A stretch of DNA of 64,000 nucleotides from Aeromonas finlandensis (GTDB lineage Bacteria; Pseudomonadota; Gammaproteobacteria; Enterobacterales; Aeromonadaceae). Both the position numbers and the translations under genes were made by a program. Below, piece after piece: positions 27,597-36,205 of the stretch. The stretch covers positions 1-64,000 of the forward strand of contig NZ_JRGK01000263.1 in NCBI RefSeq assembly GCF_000764645.1. The letters run 5' to 3'. The stretch's first letter is position 1; the number at the start of each line of letters is the position of its first letter. Below the pieces are notes generated by a model that was not told where the DNA came from, did no database searches, and worked only from the letters and a program-made list of their open reading frames with translations.

Positions 27597-28640
27597 TTAC
27601 TCTTTACCGTAGACGTTGTTCTCTTGCTCGCGTACCCGGATAAAGGTGGTGCGCTTGGTCAGTTCTTTCAGCTGGCTGGCACCCACGTAAGTACAGGTGG
27701 AGCGCACGCCGCCGAGGATGTCGCGCACGGCGTTCTCGACCGGGCCGCGATAGGGCAGCAGCACCATCTTGCCTTCGGAGGCGCGGTACTCGGCAACGCC
27801 ACCTGCGTGCTTGTCCATGGCGCTGGAGGAGCTCATGCCATAGAACTTCATGAAGGGTTCGCCGTTCACATCAACGATTTCGCCACCGCACTCCTCGTGG
27901 GCTGCCAGCATGCCGCCCAGCATGACGAAGTCGGCGCCGCCGCCAAAGGCTTTGGCGACATCGCCCGGGCAGGTGCAGCCGCCGTCACCGACGATCTGGC
28001 CACCGAGGCCGTGGGCTGCATCGGCACACTCGATAATGGCGGAGAGCTGCGGATAGCCCACACCGGTCTTGACGCGAGTGGTGCAGACCGAGCCCGGGCC
28101 GATGCCAACCTTGACGATGTCGGCGCCGGAGAGGATCAGCTCTTCGACCATCTCACCGGTCACCACGTTGCCCGCCAGGATGACGTGGTTGGGGCAGGCT
28201 TCACGGATTTTGCGCACGAACTCGACGAAGTGTTCGGAGTAGCCGTTGGCCACGTCGACACAGATGAAGCGCAGCGCTTCGGACATGGCGAGGATTTTGC
28301 GGGTCTTAGCGAAGTCATCCGGCGAGGTGCCGGTCGATACCATCACATGGCCCAGCAGGGCCGGATCGGTTTCGTTGACGAAGGTTTGCCACTGCTCAAG
28401 GCTGTAGTGTTTGTGTACTGCGGTCATCATCTCGAAGCCAGCCAGGGTTCTGGCCATGGCGAAGCTGCCGACGGTATCCATGTTGGCGGCGATAACGGGA
28501 ACGCCTTGCCATTGAGTCTGGGTGTGCTTGAAGGTGAACTGACGGGTCAGGCTGACTTGGGAACGGCTCTTGAGAGTAGAGCGCTTGGGGCGGAACAGGA
28601 CATCCTTGAAACCGAGCTTCAAGTCTTCTTCGATACGCAT
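27597..28640 (-). CDS. guaC: GMP reductase
   Basis: GuaC reduces GMP to IMP with NADPH, linking guanine to adenine nucleotide pools. The 347-residue protein is full length. The catalytic cysteine is C186 in [11 protein letters not shown], with the IMP-binding [14 protein letters not shown] region and the [13 protein letters not shown] flap further on. The 3' end is duplicated downstream. A terminator-like hairpin sits in the leader about 65-95 bases before the ATG. Confidence 0.97.
   Translation of the reverse strand: MRIEEDLKLGFKDVLFRPKRSTLKSRSQVSLTRQFTFKHTQTQWQGVPVIAANMDTVGSFAMARTLAGFEMMTAVHKHYSLEQWQTFVNETDPALLGHVMVSTGTSPDDFAKTRKILAMSEALRFICVDVANGYSEHFVEFVRKIREACPNHVILAGNVVTGEMVEELILSGADIVKVGIGPGSVCTTRVKTGVGYPQLSAIIECADAAHGLGGQIVGDGGCTCPGDVAKAFGGGADFVMLGGMLAAHEECGGEIVDVNGEPFMKFYGMSSSSAMDKHAGGVAEYRASEGKMVLLPYRGPVENAVRDILGGVRSTCTYVGASQLKELTKRTTFIRVREQENNVYGKE
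27612..27651. repeat. 40-base direct repeat, copy 2 (within guaC)
   Basis: Identical to 27507-27546. It encodes part of the C-terminus ([13 protein letters not shown]) of GMP reductase. Confidence 0.95.
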
Positions 28641-28703
28641 TACGAATTCCTTATTGAGCCTTGTTGAAAGTCACTTTTGCAGTGGTCAATTTTCGGCAGG
28701 CGC

Positions 28704-28736
28704 AAAAAAACCGGTGGTTTTCAGGGCCTCCGGTTT
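28704..28736 (-). promoter_or_regulatory. Terminator-like hairpin in the guaC leader
   Basis: On the minus strand AAACCGG (28736-28730) pairs with CCGGTTT (28714-28708), extended by two inner pairs across an A-A mismatch, followed by seven T in all (28710-28704). It lies upstream of guaC, and no gene precedes it on this strand. It may be a transcription attenuator for guaC or the end of a small RNA. Confidence 0.5.
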
Positions 28737-29021
28737 ACAACAGTGTAGGCAAAAATCCCTCCAGAACAAGACTGATAATTCACTCATTGTTGTGGTAGCC
28801 TTTGGCGTCACAACCTGATGTTGACCATCAGCTTCATCCAGCACCTTTTGGTGTCTCCTTTCTCCCCTCTGTTTTCTCTCTTTTCAGCCTCTCGGCGGGC
28901 ACGGTTTGTCGTCTCTGTCGTGGCGGATGTGGTTTTATCCAAGTGACTGAAATCAATCAGATTGACCCCCAAAGCTACTGTGGTAGATCTGGGCGCAGGA
29001 TTGACAAGGCGGGGCAGTGAA
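28737..29021. other. Gap between guaC and the retropepsin-like gene
   Basis: Divergent promoters must lie here. I see no ORF with neighbour-like coding character and no strong palindrome. Any minus-strand small RNA ending at the hairpin at 28704-28736 would start in this stretch. Confidence 0.4.
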
Positions 29022-29516
29022 ATGGGCAAGATGATGGCGGGCATGACCCTGATGCTGGCACTCTGTGGCAGTGCGCTGGCAGAGACGCCGACCAGCTATG
29101 GCTGGATTGAGAAGGGACTTATTTTACCCTCCGGGGTGGCGGTGAAGATGAAACTCGACACCGGTGCGCTCACCTCTTCCCTCGATGCGCGCTCTCTCGT
29201 CCACTTCAAGCGTGACGGAAAACCCTGGGTGCGCTTCATGCTGGTGGTGACCGATGCCGACAGCGGCAAGCTGGTCAAGCAGCAGTTCGAGCGTCAGGTT
29301 GAGCGCAGTGTAACGGTGCGCGGAGCGGGCGGCATGGAGCAGCGGCCAACGGTGACCATGTCCATCTGTCTGGGGAACAAGGTGTATGAGGAGTGGTTCA
29401 CCCTGCGGGATCGCAGCAAGATGATCTATCCGGTGCTGCTGGGTCGCCGTCTGCTGGCGGAGCTGGGACCGGTGGATGCCAGTCGAACCTTTACCGTGCA
29501 GCCAGCGTGTCATTGA
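29022..29516 (+). CDS. Exported retropepsin-like (RimK-associated type) protein
   Basis: A 164-residue protein with a signal peptide (cleavage near ALAET, about residue 20). It matches the small ATP-dependent zinc protease/retropepsin-like domain family often linked to RimK. It has a KLDTGALTSSLDA motif with the D-T-G catalytic triplet (about 44-46) and the YPVLLGRRLLAE C-terminal signature. The start could be ATG 29022 or 29031. The substrate is unknown, and the predicted location is the periplasm. Confidence 0.85.
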   Translation: MGKMMAGMTLMLALCGSALAETPTSYGWIEKGLILPSGVAVKMKLDTGALTSSLDARSLVHFKRDGKPWVRFMLVVTDADSGKLVKQQFERQVERSVTVRGAGGMEQRPTVTMSICLGNKVYEEWFTLRDRSKMIYPVLLGRRLLAELGPVDASRTFTVQPACH

Positions 29517-29517
29517 A

Positions 29518-29548
29518 AGCAAACAGCCCGCATCGCGGGCTGTTTGCT
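29518..29548. terminator. Bidirectional terminator
   Basis: A fourteen-base perfect stem (29518-29531 with 29535-29548) with a three-base loop separates the retropepsin-like gene from the convergent histidine kinase gene. Confidence 0.88.
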
Positions 29549-29554
29549 TATCGC

Positions 29555-30991
29555 TTATCTTGCCGGCGGAAGCGGGAGTAACACACTCACCTCCAGCCCC
29601 CCTTCCGGCCGGTTGTGGACATCGAGATCGGCGCCGTGCAGCTGGGCAATGCGCGACACGATAGCCATGCCGAGACCCACGCCATCCCCCTGCTGGGGAT
29701 TGACCCGAAAGAAGCGTTCACACAGTCGCGACAGGGCACTGGTGGGAATGCCGGGGCCATTGTCGCTCACATCCACCCTCACCCGGTTTCCCTCCCGCTG
29801 TACCCGGACTTTGATCTCGCCTTCCGGCTGGGTGTAGCGCAGCGCATTGTCGATCAGGTTGCTGAACAGCAGGTCGAGCAGGGTGGCCTGCCCCATCACC
29901 TGCAGCGGCAATTCACACTCCAGCGACAGTTGCTGATCCTTCTTGAGGGCGATGGGTGCCAGGGTCGCCAGAGTGCCTTGCAGCAGATGGCCCACCTCCA
30001 GCTCGGTCAATACCAGCCCCTGCTGGTTGTCGATACGGGCCTGGGTCAGCAGCTGGCGGATCAGCCGATCACTGCGATCGAGGGCCTGCAGCATCTTGTG
30101 CAGTGATTGCTGACGGCTGGCGTCATCGTCGGCTGCCAGGGCATTTTCACTGTGGATGCGCAGTACTGCCAGCGGGGTGCGCAGCTCGTGGGCTGCCTCG
30201 TTGGTGAACTGTTTCTCCCGCTCGATGGTCTCGGCAAGGGCATGCATCAGGCGGTTGATCTCGTTGGTGAGCGGGGTCAGCTCATGGGCGCTGCTCTTGA
30301 GATTGAGCGGGCTCAGGTTGGCCGGGTGGCGCTCGCTGATCGCTTGTGCCAACTGGCGCAAGGGGGCCAGCCCGCGGGTGATGAGCCACCAGAGCAGGAT
30401 CAGCAGGAAGGGGAGTGTGAGCAGCAGTGGCAACATGGTGAGAGTGGCCATCTTGCTGGCCAGTTCGCTGCGTTCGTCGTCCCGCTCCGCGACGACCAGC
30501 CAGGTGTGCGCATCCTCGTTGTAGAGCGTGAAGGTGCGCCATTGGTGATGACCTTTATCGACCGTATCAAAGCCGCGAGCCAGGGCGACCAGCGGTTGAT
30601 CCGGGGCGCTCGGGGAGCGCAGCAGCAGCTTGCCCTGCTCATTGAGCAGCTGGAAGTAGAGGTTGCGCTCGAACTCATGACCATAGGGGGTGGTATCCCG
30701 ATCCTCGCCGCTCAGGTTGAGGCTGGCATCCTTCTGCCAGTTGTCGGGGTTCTGTTGTTCCCACTCCTGATAGACGGTGCCATTGGCCGGAAGTTGCCCC
30801 TGCTGGGCCATATAGCGGCCCAGCAGCTGGTTGGTGATGCGGGCTGATTGGGCCAGCCGGGCATCGAACAGCTCCTCCATCTCGTGACTCGCTTCCAAAT
30901 AGCCGATCACGGCGCTGATGGTGAGACTGAGCCCTACCAGCGTCAGGATGCCGGTGAGCAGAAAACGGCGTATGGAGCGGGGGCGTTTCAT
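29555..30991 (-). CDS. QseC-like sensor histidine kinase
   Basis: A 478-residue inner-membrane sensor kinase. Helix 1 is at about 10-31, a periplasmic sensor at about 32-182 and helix 2 at about 185-206. HAMP-like and HisKA regions follow with phospho-acceptor H268 (AAHELRTPL), then HATPase_c with DNALRYT, DNGPGIP and GVGLGMAIV. Similarity of both proteins and the pairing with a QseB-like regulator suggest the QseBC/PmrAB group. The signal is not deducible. Its ATG overlaps the regulator stop by four bases. Confidence 0.92.
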   Translation of the reverse strand: MKRPRSIRRFLLTGILTLVGLSLTISAVIGYLEASHEMEELFDARLAQSARITNQLLGRYMAQQGQLPANGTVYQEWEQQNPDNWQKDASLNLSGEDRDTTPYGHEFERNLYFQLLNEQGKLLLRSPSAPDQPLVALARGFDTVDKGHHQWRTFTLYNEDAHTWLVVAERDDERSELASKMATLTMLPLLLTLPFLLILLWWLITRGLAPLRQLAQAISERHPANLSPLNLKSSAHELTPLTNEINRLMHALAETIEREKQFTNEAAHELRTPLAVLRIHSENALAADDDASRQQSLHKMLQALDRSDRLIRQLLTQARIDNQQGLVLTELEVGHLLQGTLATLAPIALKKDQQLSLECELPLQVMGQATLLDLLFSNLIDNALRYTQPEGEIKVRVQREGNRVRVDVSDNGPGIPTSALSRLCERFFRVNPQQGDGVGLGMAIVSRIAQLHGADLDVHNRPEGGLEVSVLLPLPPAR

Positions 30992-31674
30992 CTGGTGGGG
31001 CTCCGGGTGGCCTGATCAAGCTGAGGAATGATGTAACCGACCCCGCGAATATTGCGGATAAGGTCGCTGTAGAACTTCTTGCGCAGATGGTGGATATGCA
31101 CCTCTACCGCGTTGCTCTCTGCCCCTTCATCCCAGCCATAGAGGCTCTGCTGCAGCTGATCCTTGCTCAGCACCCGTCCGCTCTGGCTGACCAGCTCCTG
31201 CAGCAGCTTGTATTCGTGGGGGGTGAGTTTGACAGCCTCCCCCTGATAGGTGACCTGCTGGGATTCGGGATAGATGAGGATGTCGCCATACTCCAGCACG
31301 GCCTGAGCCTGCCCCTTGCTGCGGCGCACCAGTGCGCGCAGGCGGGCGTTGAGCTCCTGCAGGGCGAAGGGTTTGACCATGTAGTCATCGGAACCGGCGT
31401 CGAGGCCGATCACCCGATCGTCGAGGGCATCGCGGGCGGTGAGGATCAGCACCGGTAGCTGGTGTCCTTCACGGCGCAACTTGCGCAGCAGGCTGAGGCC
31501 GTCGATATCGGGCAGGTTGAGATCCAGAATCAGGGCGGCGAATTCGTCGCACTTGAGGGCTGTCAGGGCGGGCAGCCCCTGTTGCAGCCAGTCCACCGTA
31601 TAGCCACTGTGGCGCAGCGCATCCTGCATGCCATCTCCCAACATCACATCATCTTCCACCAGCAGGATCCGCAT
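30988..31674 (-). CDS. QseB-like response regulator
   Basis: An OmpR-family regulator of about 228 residues. It starts at ATG 31674 with GAGGAA upstream (an earlier in-frame ATG lacks a ribosome site). The receiver domain has acidic residues at E7, D8 and D9, phospho-acceptor D51 and a DGSDDY-like loop (LDAGSDDYMVKPF). A winged-helix DNA-binding domain covers about 125-222. Placed after the five-gene hemolysin-family operon on the same strand, it may be partly co-transcribed with it. Confidence 0.92.
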   Translation of the reverse strand: MRILLVEDDVMLGDGMQDALRHSGYTVDWLQQGLPALTALKCDEFAALILDLNLPDIDGLSLLRKLRREGHQLPVLILTARDALDDRVIGLDAGSDDYMVKPFALQELNARLRALVRRSKGQAQAVLEYGDILIYPESQQVTYQGEAVKLTPHEYKLLQELVSQSGRVLSKDQLQQSLYGWDEGAESNAVEVHIHHLRKKFYSDLIRNIRGVGYIIPQLDQATRSPTR

Positions 31675-31696
31675 TGTTATTCCTCTCAAAACGACG

Positions 31697-31726
31697 CTGC
31701 CCACCAGTATGCAAGCTGGTGGGCAG
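31697..31726. terminator. Hairpin between the TPR gene and the two-component system
   Basis: An eleven-base perfect stem (31697-31707 with 31716-31726) with an eight-base loop. On the minus strand TTTT follows only after five other bases, so it is a weak terminator, or a regulator-binding palindrome just ahead of the qseB-like gene. Confidence 0.5.
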
Positions 31727-31757
31727 AGTTTAAATAGATCTCTGATCCGGTAGGGGT

Positions 31758-32390
31758 TTATAGCTTGGCTAGCTTTTCGCGGATCTCCATTTTCCGCCCG
31801 GCATCAGCCACTTCCCGGCCGGGACGGGGAGGGGCGGCCAACGCCTTGTCGAGATAGGTTTTGGCTTCGGCCTTGCGCCCCTGATCCAGCAGGAAGTCGC
31901 CGTAGAAGAAGTTGGGGTCAATCCCGTTGGGGTTGAGGGTCAGCGCCTGTTTGAGCAACTGCTCGGCCTTCTCGTCATCACCAAAGCCGACCGGCCAGCC
32001 GGGCACCTGATAGTAGAGCGAGCCCAGGCTGGTGTAGGCGGAGCCCTCCAGCGCCTTGGCATCCTGTTTGATGGCCAGCTCCAGCTTGGCTTTGGCCTCT
32101 TTCACCAGCCCCAGCGCTCCCAGTCCACCCTTGGCGCCAGCCCAGGTACTCTTGACGATGGCCGACCAGATCAGCAAGTCGGTGCGAAAGGGCTCCTTGG
32201 CACTGGCCGCTTCAGCCTGGGTACTCAGGGTTTCAAGGCAGCTCTCTTTGGCTTTGCCAGTCTGCTGATACTGGCAAACCGCCCACTGTTGCTGAATGGG
32301 GGCGAGAGCATCGTCCGCGGCCATGACGCTGGATGAGCCAAGCAGAATGGCGATGGCACATGAGGTGGCAGATTTAAGCGCAAAGGTCAT
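31758..32390 (-). CDS. Exported TPR-like protein of the hemolysin-family operon
   Basis: About 210 residues from ATG 32390, behind AAGGAACC. A signal peptide ends near SVMAAD (about residue 24). The rest is helical with TPR-like repeats (KAEQLLKQALTLNPNG, RKAEAKTYLDKALA) and two cysteines in the first third (WAVCQYQQ and ESCLETL) that could form a disulfide. The start is one base after the stop of the dehydrogenase gene, so the two are coupled. It is likely a periplasmic scaffold or carrier partner. It has no catalytic motif. Confidence 0.85.
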   Translation of the reverse strand: MTFALKSATSCAIAILLGSSSVMAADDALAPIQQQWAVCQYQQTGKAKESCLETLSTQAEAASAKEPFRTDLLIWSAIVKSTWAGAKGGLGALGLVKEAKAKLELAIKQDAKALEGSAYTSLGSLYYQVPGWPVGFGDDEKAEQLLKQALTLNPNGIDPNFFYGDFLLDQGRKAEAKTYLDKALAAPPRPGREVADAGRKMEIREKLAKL

Positions 32391-32391
32391 A

Positions 32392-33261
32392 TCAAGGTTC
32401 CTTTTTGGTCGGGATGGGGCGGGACAATGCCGGTTGTGGCTGAGCACTCCCGCCGGGTTCTGCCGTCCTGGATGGAAGATGACGGGCATAACGTTCGATG
32501 ATGGGTAACTGTTTGGCCAGCGCCTTGTCGACGACTCCGGGCAGCAGGGCGTTGAGCCGCACGAAGAGCTTCTCTGGCCAACCGAGCCAACTGCGGCGGG
32601 TTTCGTTGCACAGCGCGATGATCGCCTCTTCCGCTACCTCCTGCGGACTGTCGGTCTGGGTGCCGAGCGCAGCATTCATTTCGTAGGCGGCTTCGGAGTT
32701 GAGTTTGGTGCGGGTGGCGCGCGGGGCGAAGTGCAGCACTTTGATGCCGCTCCCTTCAAGCTCCCGTCCCAACGCTTCGCTAAAGCCGCGCAGGGCAAAT
32801 TTGCTGGCACAGTAGACGCTGTAGCCCGGGTAACCGATGCTGCCAAAACTGGATCCCATGTTCATGATGATCCCCGGTTTGCGCATGGTTGGCAGCAGGG
32901 CGCGGGTCAGCTGGATCGGCGCCTCGATATTGAGCAGCAACTGGCGCTCTACCTGCTCCACACTCTGATCTTCCAGCCAGGCAAACTGGTTGCAACCGGC
33001 GTTGTTGATCAGAATGTCCACCCCCTCCTCCAGTGCGGGGTGCTGCAACAGACGAGCCCGCTCCTGGGCAGAGCCGAGATCGGCGATCACCACCTGGTGG
33101 CGTTCGGGGTTAGGCAGCGCTTTGCAGAGTCGCTCCAGTGCCGGGCCGCGGCGGCCGTGCAGCAGCAGGTGTGCCCCCTGGGCGGCCAGTTCCTGAGCCA
33201 GCTCTTCACCGATGCCACCGCTGGCGCCGGTGAGCAGCACGAGTTTCCCTTCAAGCTTCAT
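32392..33261 (-). CDS. Short-chain dehydrogenase/reductase
   Basis: A 289-residue classical SDR. It has the cofactor motif TGASGGIG (about 14-21), with HGRRG favouring NADP; the NNAG motif (about 87-90); the catalytic serine in MGSSFGS; and YCASK (Tyr-x3-Lys, about 150-154). A proline-rich C-terminal tail of about 30 residues extends beyond the fold. It is the fourth gene of the operon. It probably reduces a carbonyl in the product of the oxidase/ligase pair. Confidence 0.92.
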   Translation of the reverse strand: MKLEGKLVLLTGASGGIGEELAQELAAQGAHLLLHGRRGPALERLCKALPNPERHQVVIADLGSAQERARLLQHPALEEGVDILINNAGCNQFAWLEDQSVEQVERQLLLNIEAPIQLTRALLPTMRKPGIIMNMGSSFGSIGYPGYSVYCASKFALRGFSEALGRELEGSGIKVLHFAPRATRTKLNSEAAYEMNAALGTQTDSPQEVAEEAIIALCNETRRSWLGWPEKLFVRLNALLPGVVDKALAKQLPIIERYARHLPSRTAEPGGSAQPQPALSRPIPTKKEP

Positions 33262-33302
33262 GGTATGGATTCCCTTTTCGCTGTCTGCGTGTTTTCTGCC
33301 GC

Positions 33303-33956
33303 TTACTGTGTGGCGGTGAGGTTGTAGAGCATCTCGCCATAGAGGCGGTAGACCACCTTGGTGGAGTGAATGATGGCCGCCTGATCGGCCGGACTCTCGA
33401 CCTGATCCATCAGGGATTCGAAGAACTTGAGGTGCTCCTGATCCAGGGTGCCGTGGGAGCTGAGATAGCTCATCGCCTGTGGCGGCAGCCCGAGGCCGCT
33501 CTTCAGCTGGTCGGCCACGGTGAGGGCGATGGCGACACTGGTGCCTTCCAGCACCTGTACCATGCCGAAGAAACCCATGGGGTTGTCGCGCTGGATCTGG
33601 TCATAGAGGAAGGCGACCATCAGCTCGATGGGCAGCCCGGGCTGGCCGTGGCGCACCGCCTCGGCATCACCGCCACAGGCGCGGATATCATTGAGGATCC
33701 ACTCCTGATGGCCATACTCCTCGTCGATATATTCGGCAATGGCGCCGCGTACCCACTCATACTCCTGACCCAGCTTGCCGCCGGTCGCCATCAAGAGCGG
33801 AACGGTGTGGCGCACGTGGTAGTAAGCCTGCGCCAGAAAGGCGAGATAGGTATCACGGCTGATGTCACCACGGCGGCAAGCTTCGATGATGGGGGCATTG
33901 AAGAGGTGCTCGCGCTCAGTAGCAGTGGCTTGTTGCAGAGTCTGATAGAAGCTCAT
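33303..33956 (-). CDS. Haem-oxygenase-like di-iron oxidase (TenA/PqqC fold)
   Basis: A 217-residue all-helical protein of the haem-oxygenase-like superfamily that includes TenA, PqqC and the di-iron oxidases UndA, BesC and SznF. It carries the expected metal ligands: a Glu/His cluster EEYGH at 79-83, E137 in VLEGTS, and H168-x3-D172-x2-H175 (HGTLDQEH). That last motif fits an iron-dependent oxidase better than the thiaminase TenA. UndA-type members oxidise fatty acids, and the neighbouring acyl ligase fits such a substrate. Its ATG overlaps the ligase stop by four bases. Confidence 0.85.
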   Translation of the reverse strand: MSFYQTLQQATATEREHLFNAPIIEACRRGDISRDTYLAFLAQAYYHVRHTVPLLMATGGKLGQEYEWVRGAIAEYIDEEYGHQEWILNDIRACGGDAEAVRHGQPGLPIELMVAFLYDQIQRDNPMGFFGMVQVLEGTSVAIALTVADQLKSGLGLPPQAMSYLSSHGTLDQEHLKFFESLMDQVESPADQAAIIHSTKVVYRLYGEMLYNLTATQ

Positions 33957-35419
33957 GACGATTCTCCTGTAAGGCATTGGCTAATTTGCTGGGAAAAGTG
34001 TTGATAAATCTCGTTGCGACGAGGGCGCCCGTTGGCGGTCAGCAGCCCGGGATGTTGATCCAGGGCGACCGGCAGCCAGTGGTGCAGCCGGGCGTAATCG
34101 GGTAAACGGCTGTTCAATCCTTCAATTTGGCGGGGCAGGTCGGCTTCGGCTCCCGGCAGTGGCTGGATCAGCGCCACGTTGGCGGGCTGGCCATCGCCAA
34201 AGACCACGATACGGGCGATGGCGGGACAGAGCTGGGCTTCAGCCTCGACCCACTCGGGGGAGAAGTTGCGGCCAAAGGCGGTGATCTGGACATTCTTCTT
34301 GCGTCCGGTGATATGGAGGTAGCCCTCATCATCCAGATGTCCCAGGTCGCCGGTGGCGATCTGCTCCGGCTTGGGCTCATCGTCTCCCAGATAACCCAGC
34401 ATCGGATTGCCGCGCACCAGGATCTCGCCATCATCGGCAATTGAGACCTGACAGTGCGTCAGGGGGCGGCCCACGCTACCCGGCTTGTCAGCGTTCAGGC
34501 TGTTGAGGGCGACCACGGAGCCGCACTCCGAGAGGCCATACCCCTCATACACCGGCAGGCCAATTTGGCGAGCATGAGCGATAAGGTCGGGGGCGACCTT
34601 GCCGCCACCGACGGCGATAAAGCGCAATCCCTTGAGCTGCTGGATCAGCGTCGGTGTACTGGCACACAGGGCAAGCAGCAGGCGCAGCAGCTCGGGCACC
34701 AGCACCAGACTGTGGGTTGGCCAGCGCAGCAGCGCCTGGGCCAGCATGGCCGGGTTGAGTGAGCTGGAACCGGTGAAGCCGAGCTCTGCCAGCGACGGGA
34801 TGCGGCTGCAGGCGCCGGTCAGCAGTGGTACATAGAGGCCGGTAATGTTCTCGAGCAGGGTGGCCAGCGGCAGCAGGGTGAGGTGTTTTTCTACCTGTGC
34901 CGGGGAGACGCGCTCGGCCAGTGCGGCGCTCACCGCCATCATCTGGGCCAGTGACAGACAGACGCCCTTGGGCTGGCCCGTGGTGCCGGAGGTGTAGGTG
35001 ATCTTGGCCGTGCCCTTGGGCAGCACCGGACGATTGGCCGGGGTGTGGCGCCACAGCGGCAGTTCACCAGTGACCAGTTTGAGGGGCTCTGCGGCATGCC
35101 ACCCCTGATGGCACGGTCCCACCAGTGCATCGGCGCCGCTGCTCTCCAGCAACCACTCTTGCTGGGCCAGACTGAAGAAGTGGGGGACCGGGATGACCAC
35201 GATCCCCGCCTTGCTACAGGCCAGATCCATCAATGCCCAGGGCAGGCCGTTATCCAGTTGCAGGGCCAGGCGGCTGATCCCCGCCTGTTCCAGCTGGCTG
35301 GCCAGCCGTTGAATTTGCTGCCACAGAGTCTGGTAATCCAGCAGCTGATGGCTGTCGCGCAGTGCCGCTTGTTGCGGCATCTGGCTGGCGTGTTTGGCGA
35401 TGACGTCGAACAGGTTCAT
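33953..35419 (-). CDS. AMP-forming acyl ligase
   Basis: A 488-residue ANL-superfamily adenylating enzyme. It has the P-loop motif YTSGTTGQPKG (about 143-153), the A5 motif YGLSE, A7 TGDLGHLDDEGY and the hinge GRKKN. At the A10 position the usual catalytic lysine (G-K) is arginine in NGRPRRNE, which could slow adenylation. It is shorter than most acyl-CoA ligases (500-560). It presumably activates a fatty or aryl acid for the adjacent oxidase. It starts at ATG 35419, overlapping the previous stop by four bases. Confidence 0.88.
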   Translation of the reverse strand: MNLFDVIAKHASQMPQQAALRDSHQLLDYQTLWQQIQRLASQLEQAGISRLALQLDNGLPWALMDLACSKAGIVVIPVPHFFSLAQQEWLLESSGADALVGPCHQGWHAAEPLKLVTGELPLWRHTPANRPVLPKGTAKITYTSGTTGQPKGVCLSLAQMMAVSAALAERVSPAQVEKHLTLLPLATLLENITGLYVPLLTGACSRIPSLAELGFTGSSSLNPAMLAQALLRWPTHSLVLVPELLRLLLALCASTPTLIQQLKGLRFIAVGGGKVAPDLIAHARQIGLPVYEGYGLSECGSVVALNSLNADKPGSVGRPLTHCQVSIADDGEILVRGNPMLGYLGDDEPKPEQIATGDLGHLDDEGYLHITGRKKNVQITAFGRNFSPEWVEAEAQLCPAIARIVVFGDGQPANVALIQPLPGAEADLPRQIEGLNSRLPDYARLHHWLPVALDQHPGLLTANGRPRRNEIYQHFSQQISQCLTGESS

Positions 35420-36075
35420 TGGGCGCACCTTTTGTCGCTATTGATGCAGATATGGCTAAAAAGGGTCGGCATGGGGGCCAGCAGGTTGAGTAGCAGGCTA
35501 TTCTGGGCCAGGACTTCACGACCCTGATTGATATCGCCCACCATCACTTTGGGTTGGCAGCGGTAGTATTCGCCCCAGGCTGCGGCATCTTCACCTACCT
35601 GATGAGCCTGGGCGGGGGCCAGTTCCACCGGGTTGAGGCGCAGACGGGTGAAGCTGTTGCGCAGCTTGGCGGTGCCGGTAAAGACCACGTAGTCGAGGGC
35701 GTTTTCACACAGCAGACGACACAGCGCCGCAAACATCAGGCGGGCATTGCCCGGTTCGCTGCAGGCCAGATTGCCCACTTCGATAATGCGGTTGCGTGCC
35801 GGATAGACCCCAAGGCGGGTGTTGATGGCGGCCTCGATGGGTTGCTCCAGATACTGTTCCAGATAGAGAGGCCCCTCACTGGCATGATTGAGACCACAGG
35901 CACCGACCAGTGTCCCGTCCGCCCGATAGAGCCCCAGCAGACAGGGGAGAAAATGGGGGATGCGGGCGTTGAACTCGAGGGTGTAGGCGGCCTGGATATA
36001 GGCTTGCAGCGCCATGACCTGCTGCTCTGATTCGGCCAGGATCAACCGGTAGGGGGCTTGGATCTCGGTGGTCAT
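35416..36075 (-). CDS. Thermostable-hemolysin (delta-VPH) family protein
   Basis: A 219-residue protein of the thermostable hemolysin family first named in Vibrio parahaemolyticus. The central IEVGNLACSEPGNARLMFAAL and the following YVVFTGTAKLRNSFTRL match the family, whose fold resembles GNAT acyltransferases and acyl-homoserine-lactone synthases. There is no signal peptide or membrane helix, which argues against a pore-forming toxin. It leads the operon, and an acyltransferase role alongside the acyl ligase is a reasonable inference. Confidence 0.85.
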   Translation of the reverse strand: MTTEIQAPYRLILAESEQQVMALQAYIQAAYTLEFNARIPHFLPCLLGLYRADGTLVGACGLNHASEGPLYLEQYLEQPIEAAINTRLGVYPARNRIIEVGNLACSEPGNARLMFAALCRLLCENALDYVVFTGTAKLRNSFTRLRLNPVELAPAQAHQVGEDAAAWGEYYRCQPKVMVGDINQGREVLAQNSLLLNLLAPMPTLFSHICINSDKRCAQ

Positions 36076-36205
36076 GGGTGACTCCTTCTCTTTTGATGGG
36101 TTTAGAGTAAAAGGGCAAACTTAAGAAACCCTTAAGGAGCAAAAAAAGTTGTCAGTGACGCGGCGGGCAGGCAATCTGCGCCGCTGTCACTGTTGAGGAA
36201 CCACC

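Noticed and set aside
27450-28667. Long plus-strand ORF opposite guaC with an apparent internal repeat
   Set aside because: It is the antisense of guaC. The repeat in its translation is only the duplicated guaC tail, which is reported as a real DNA feature.
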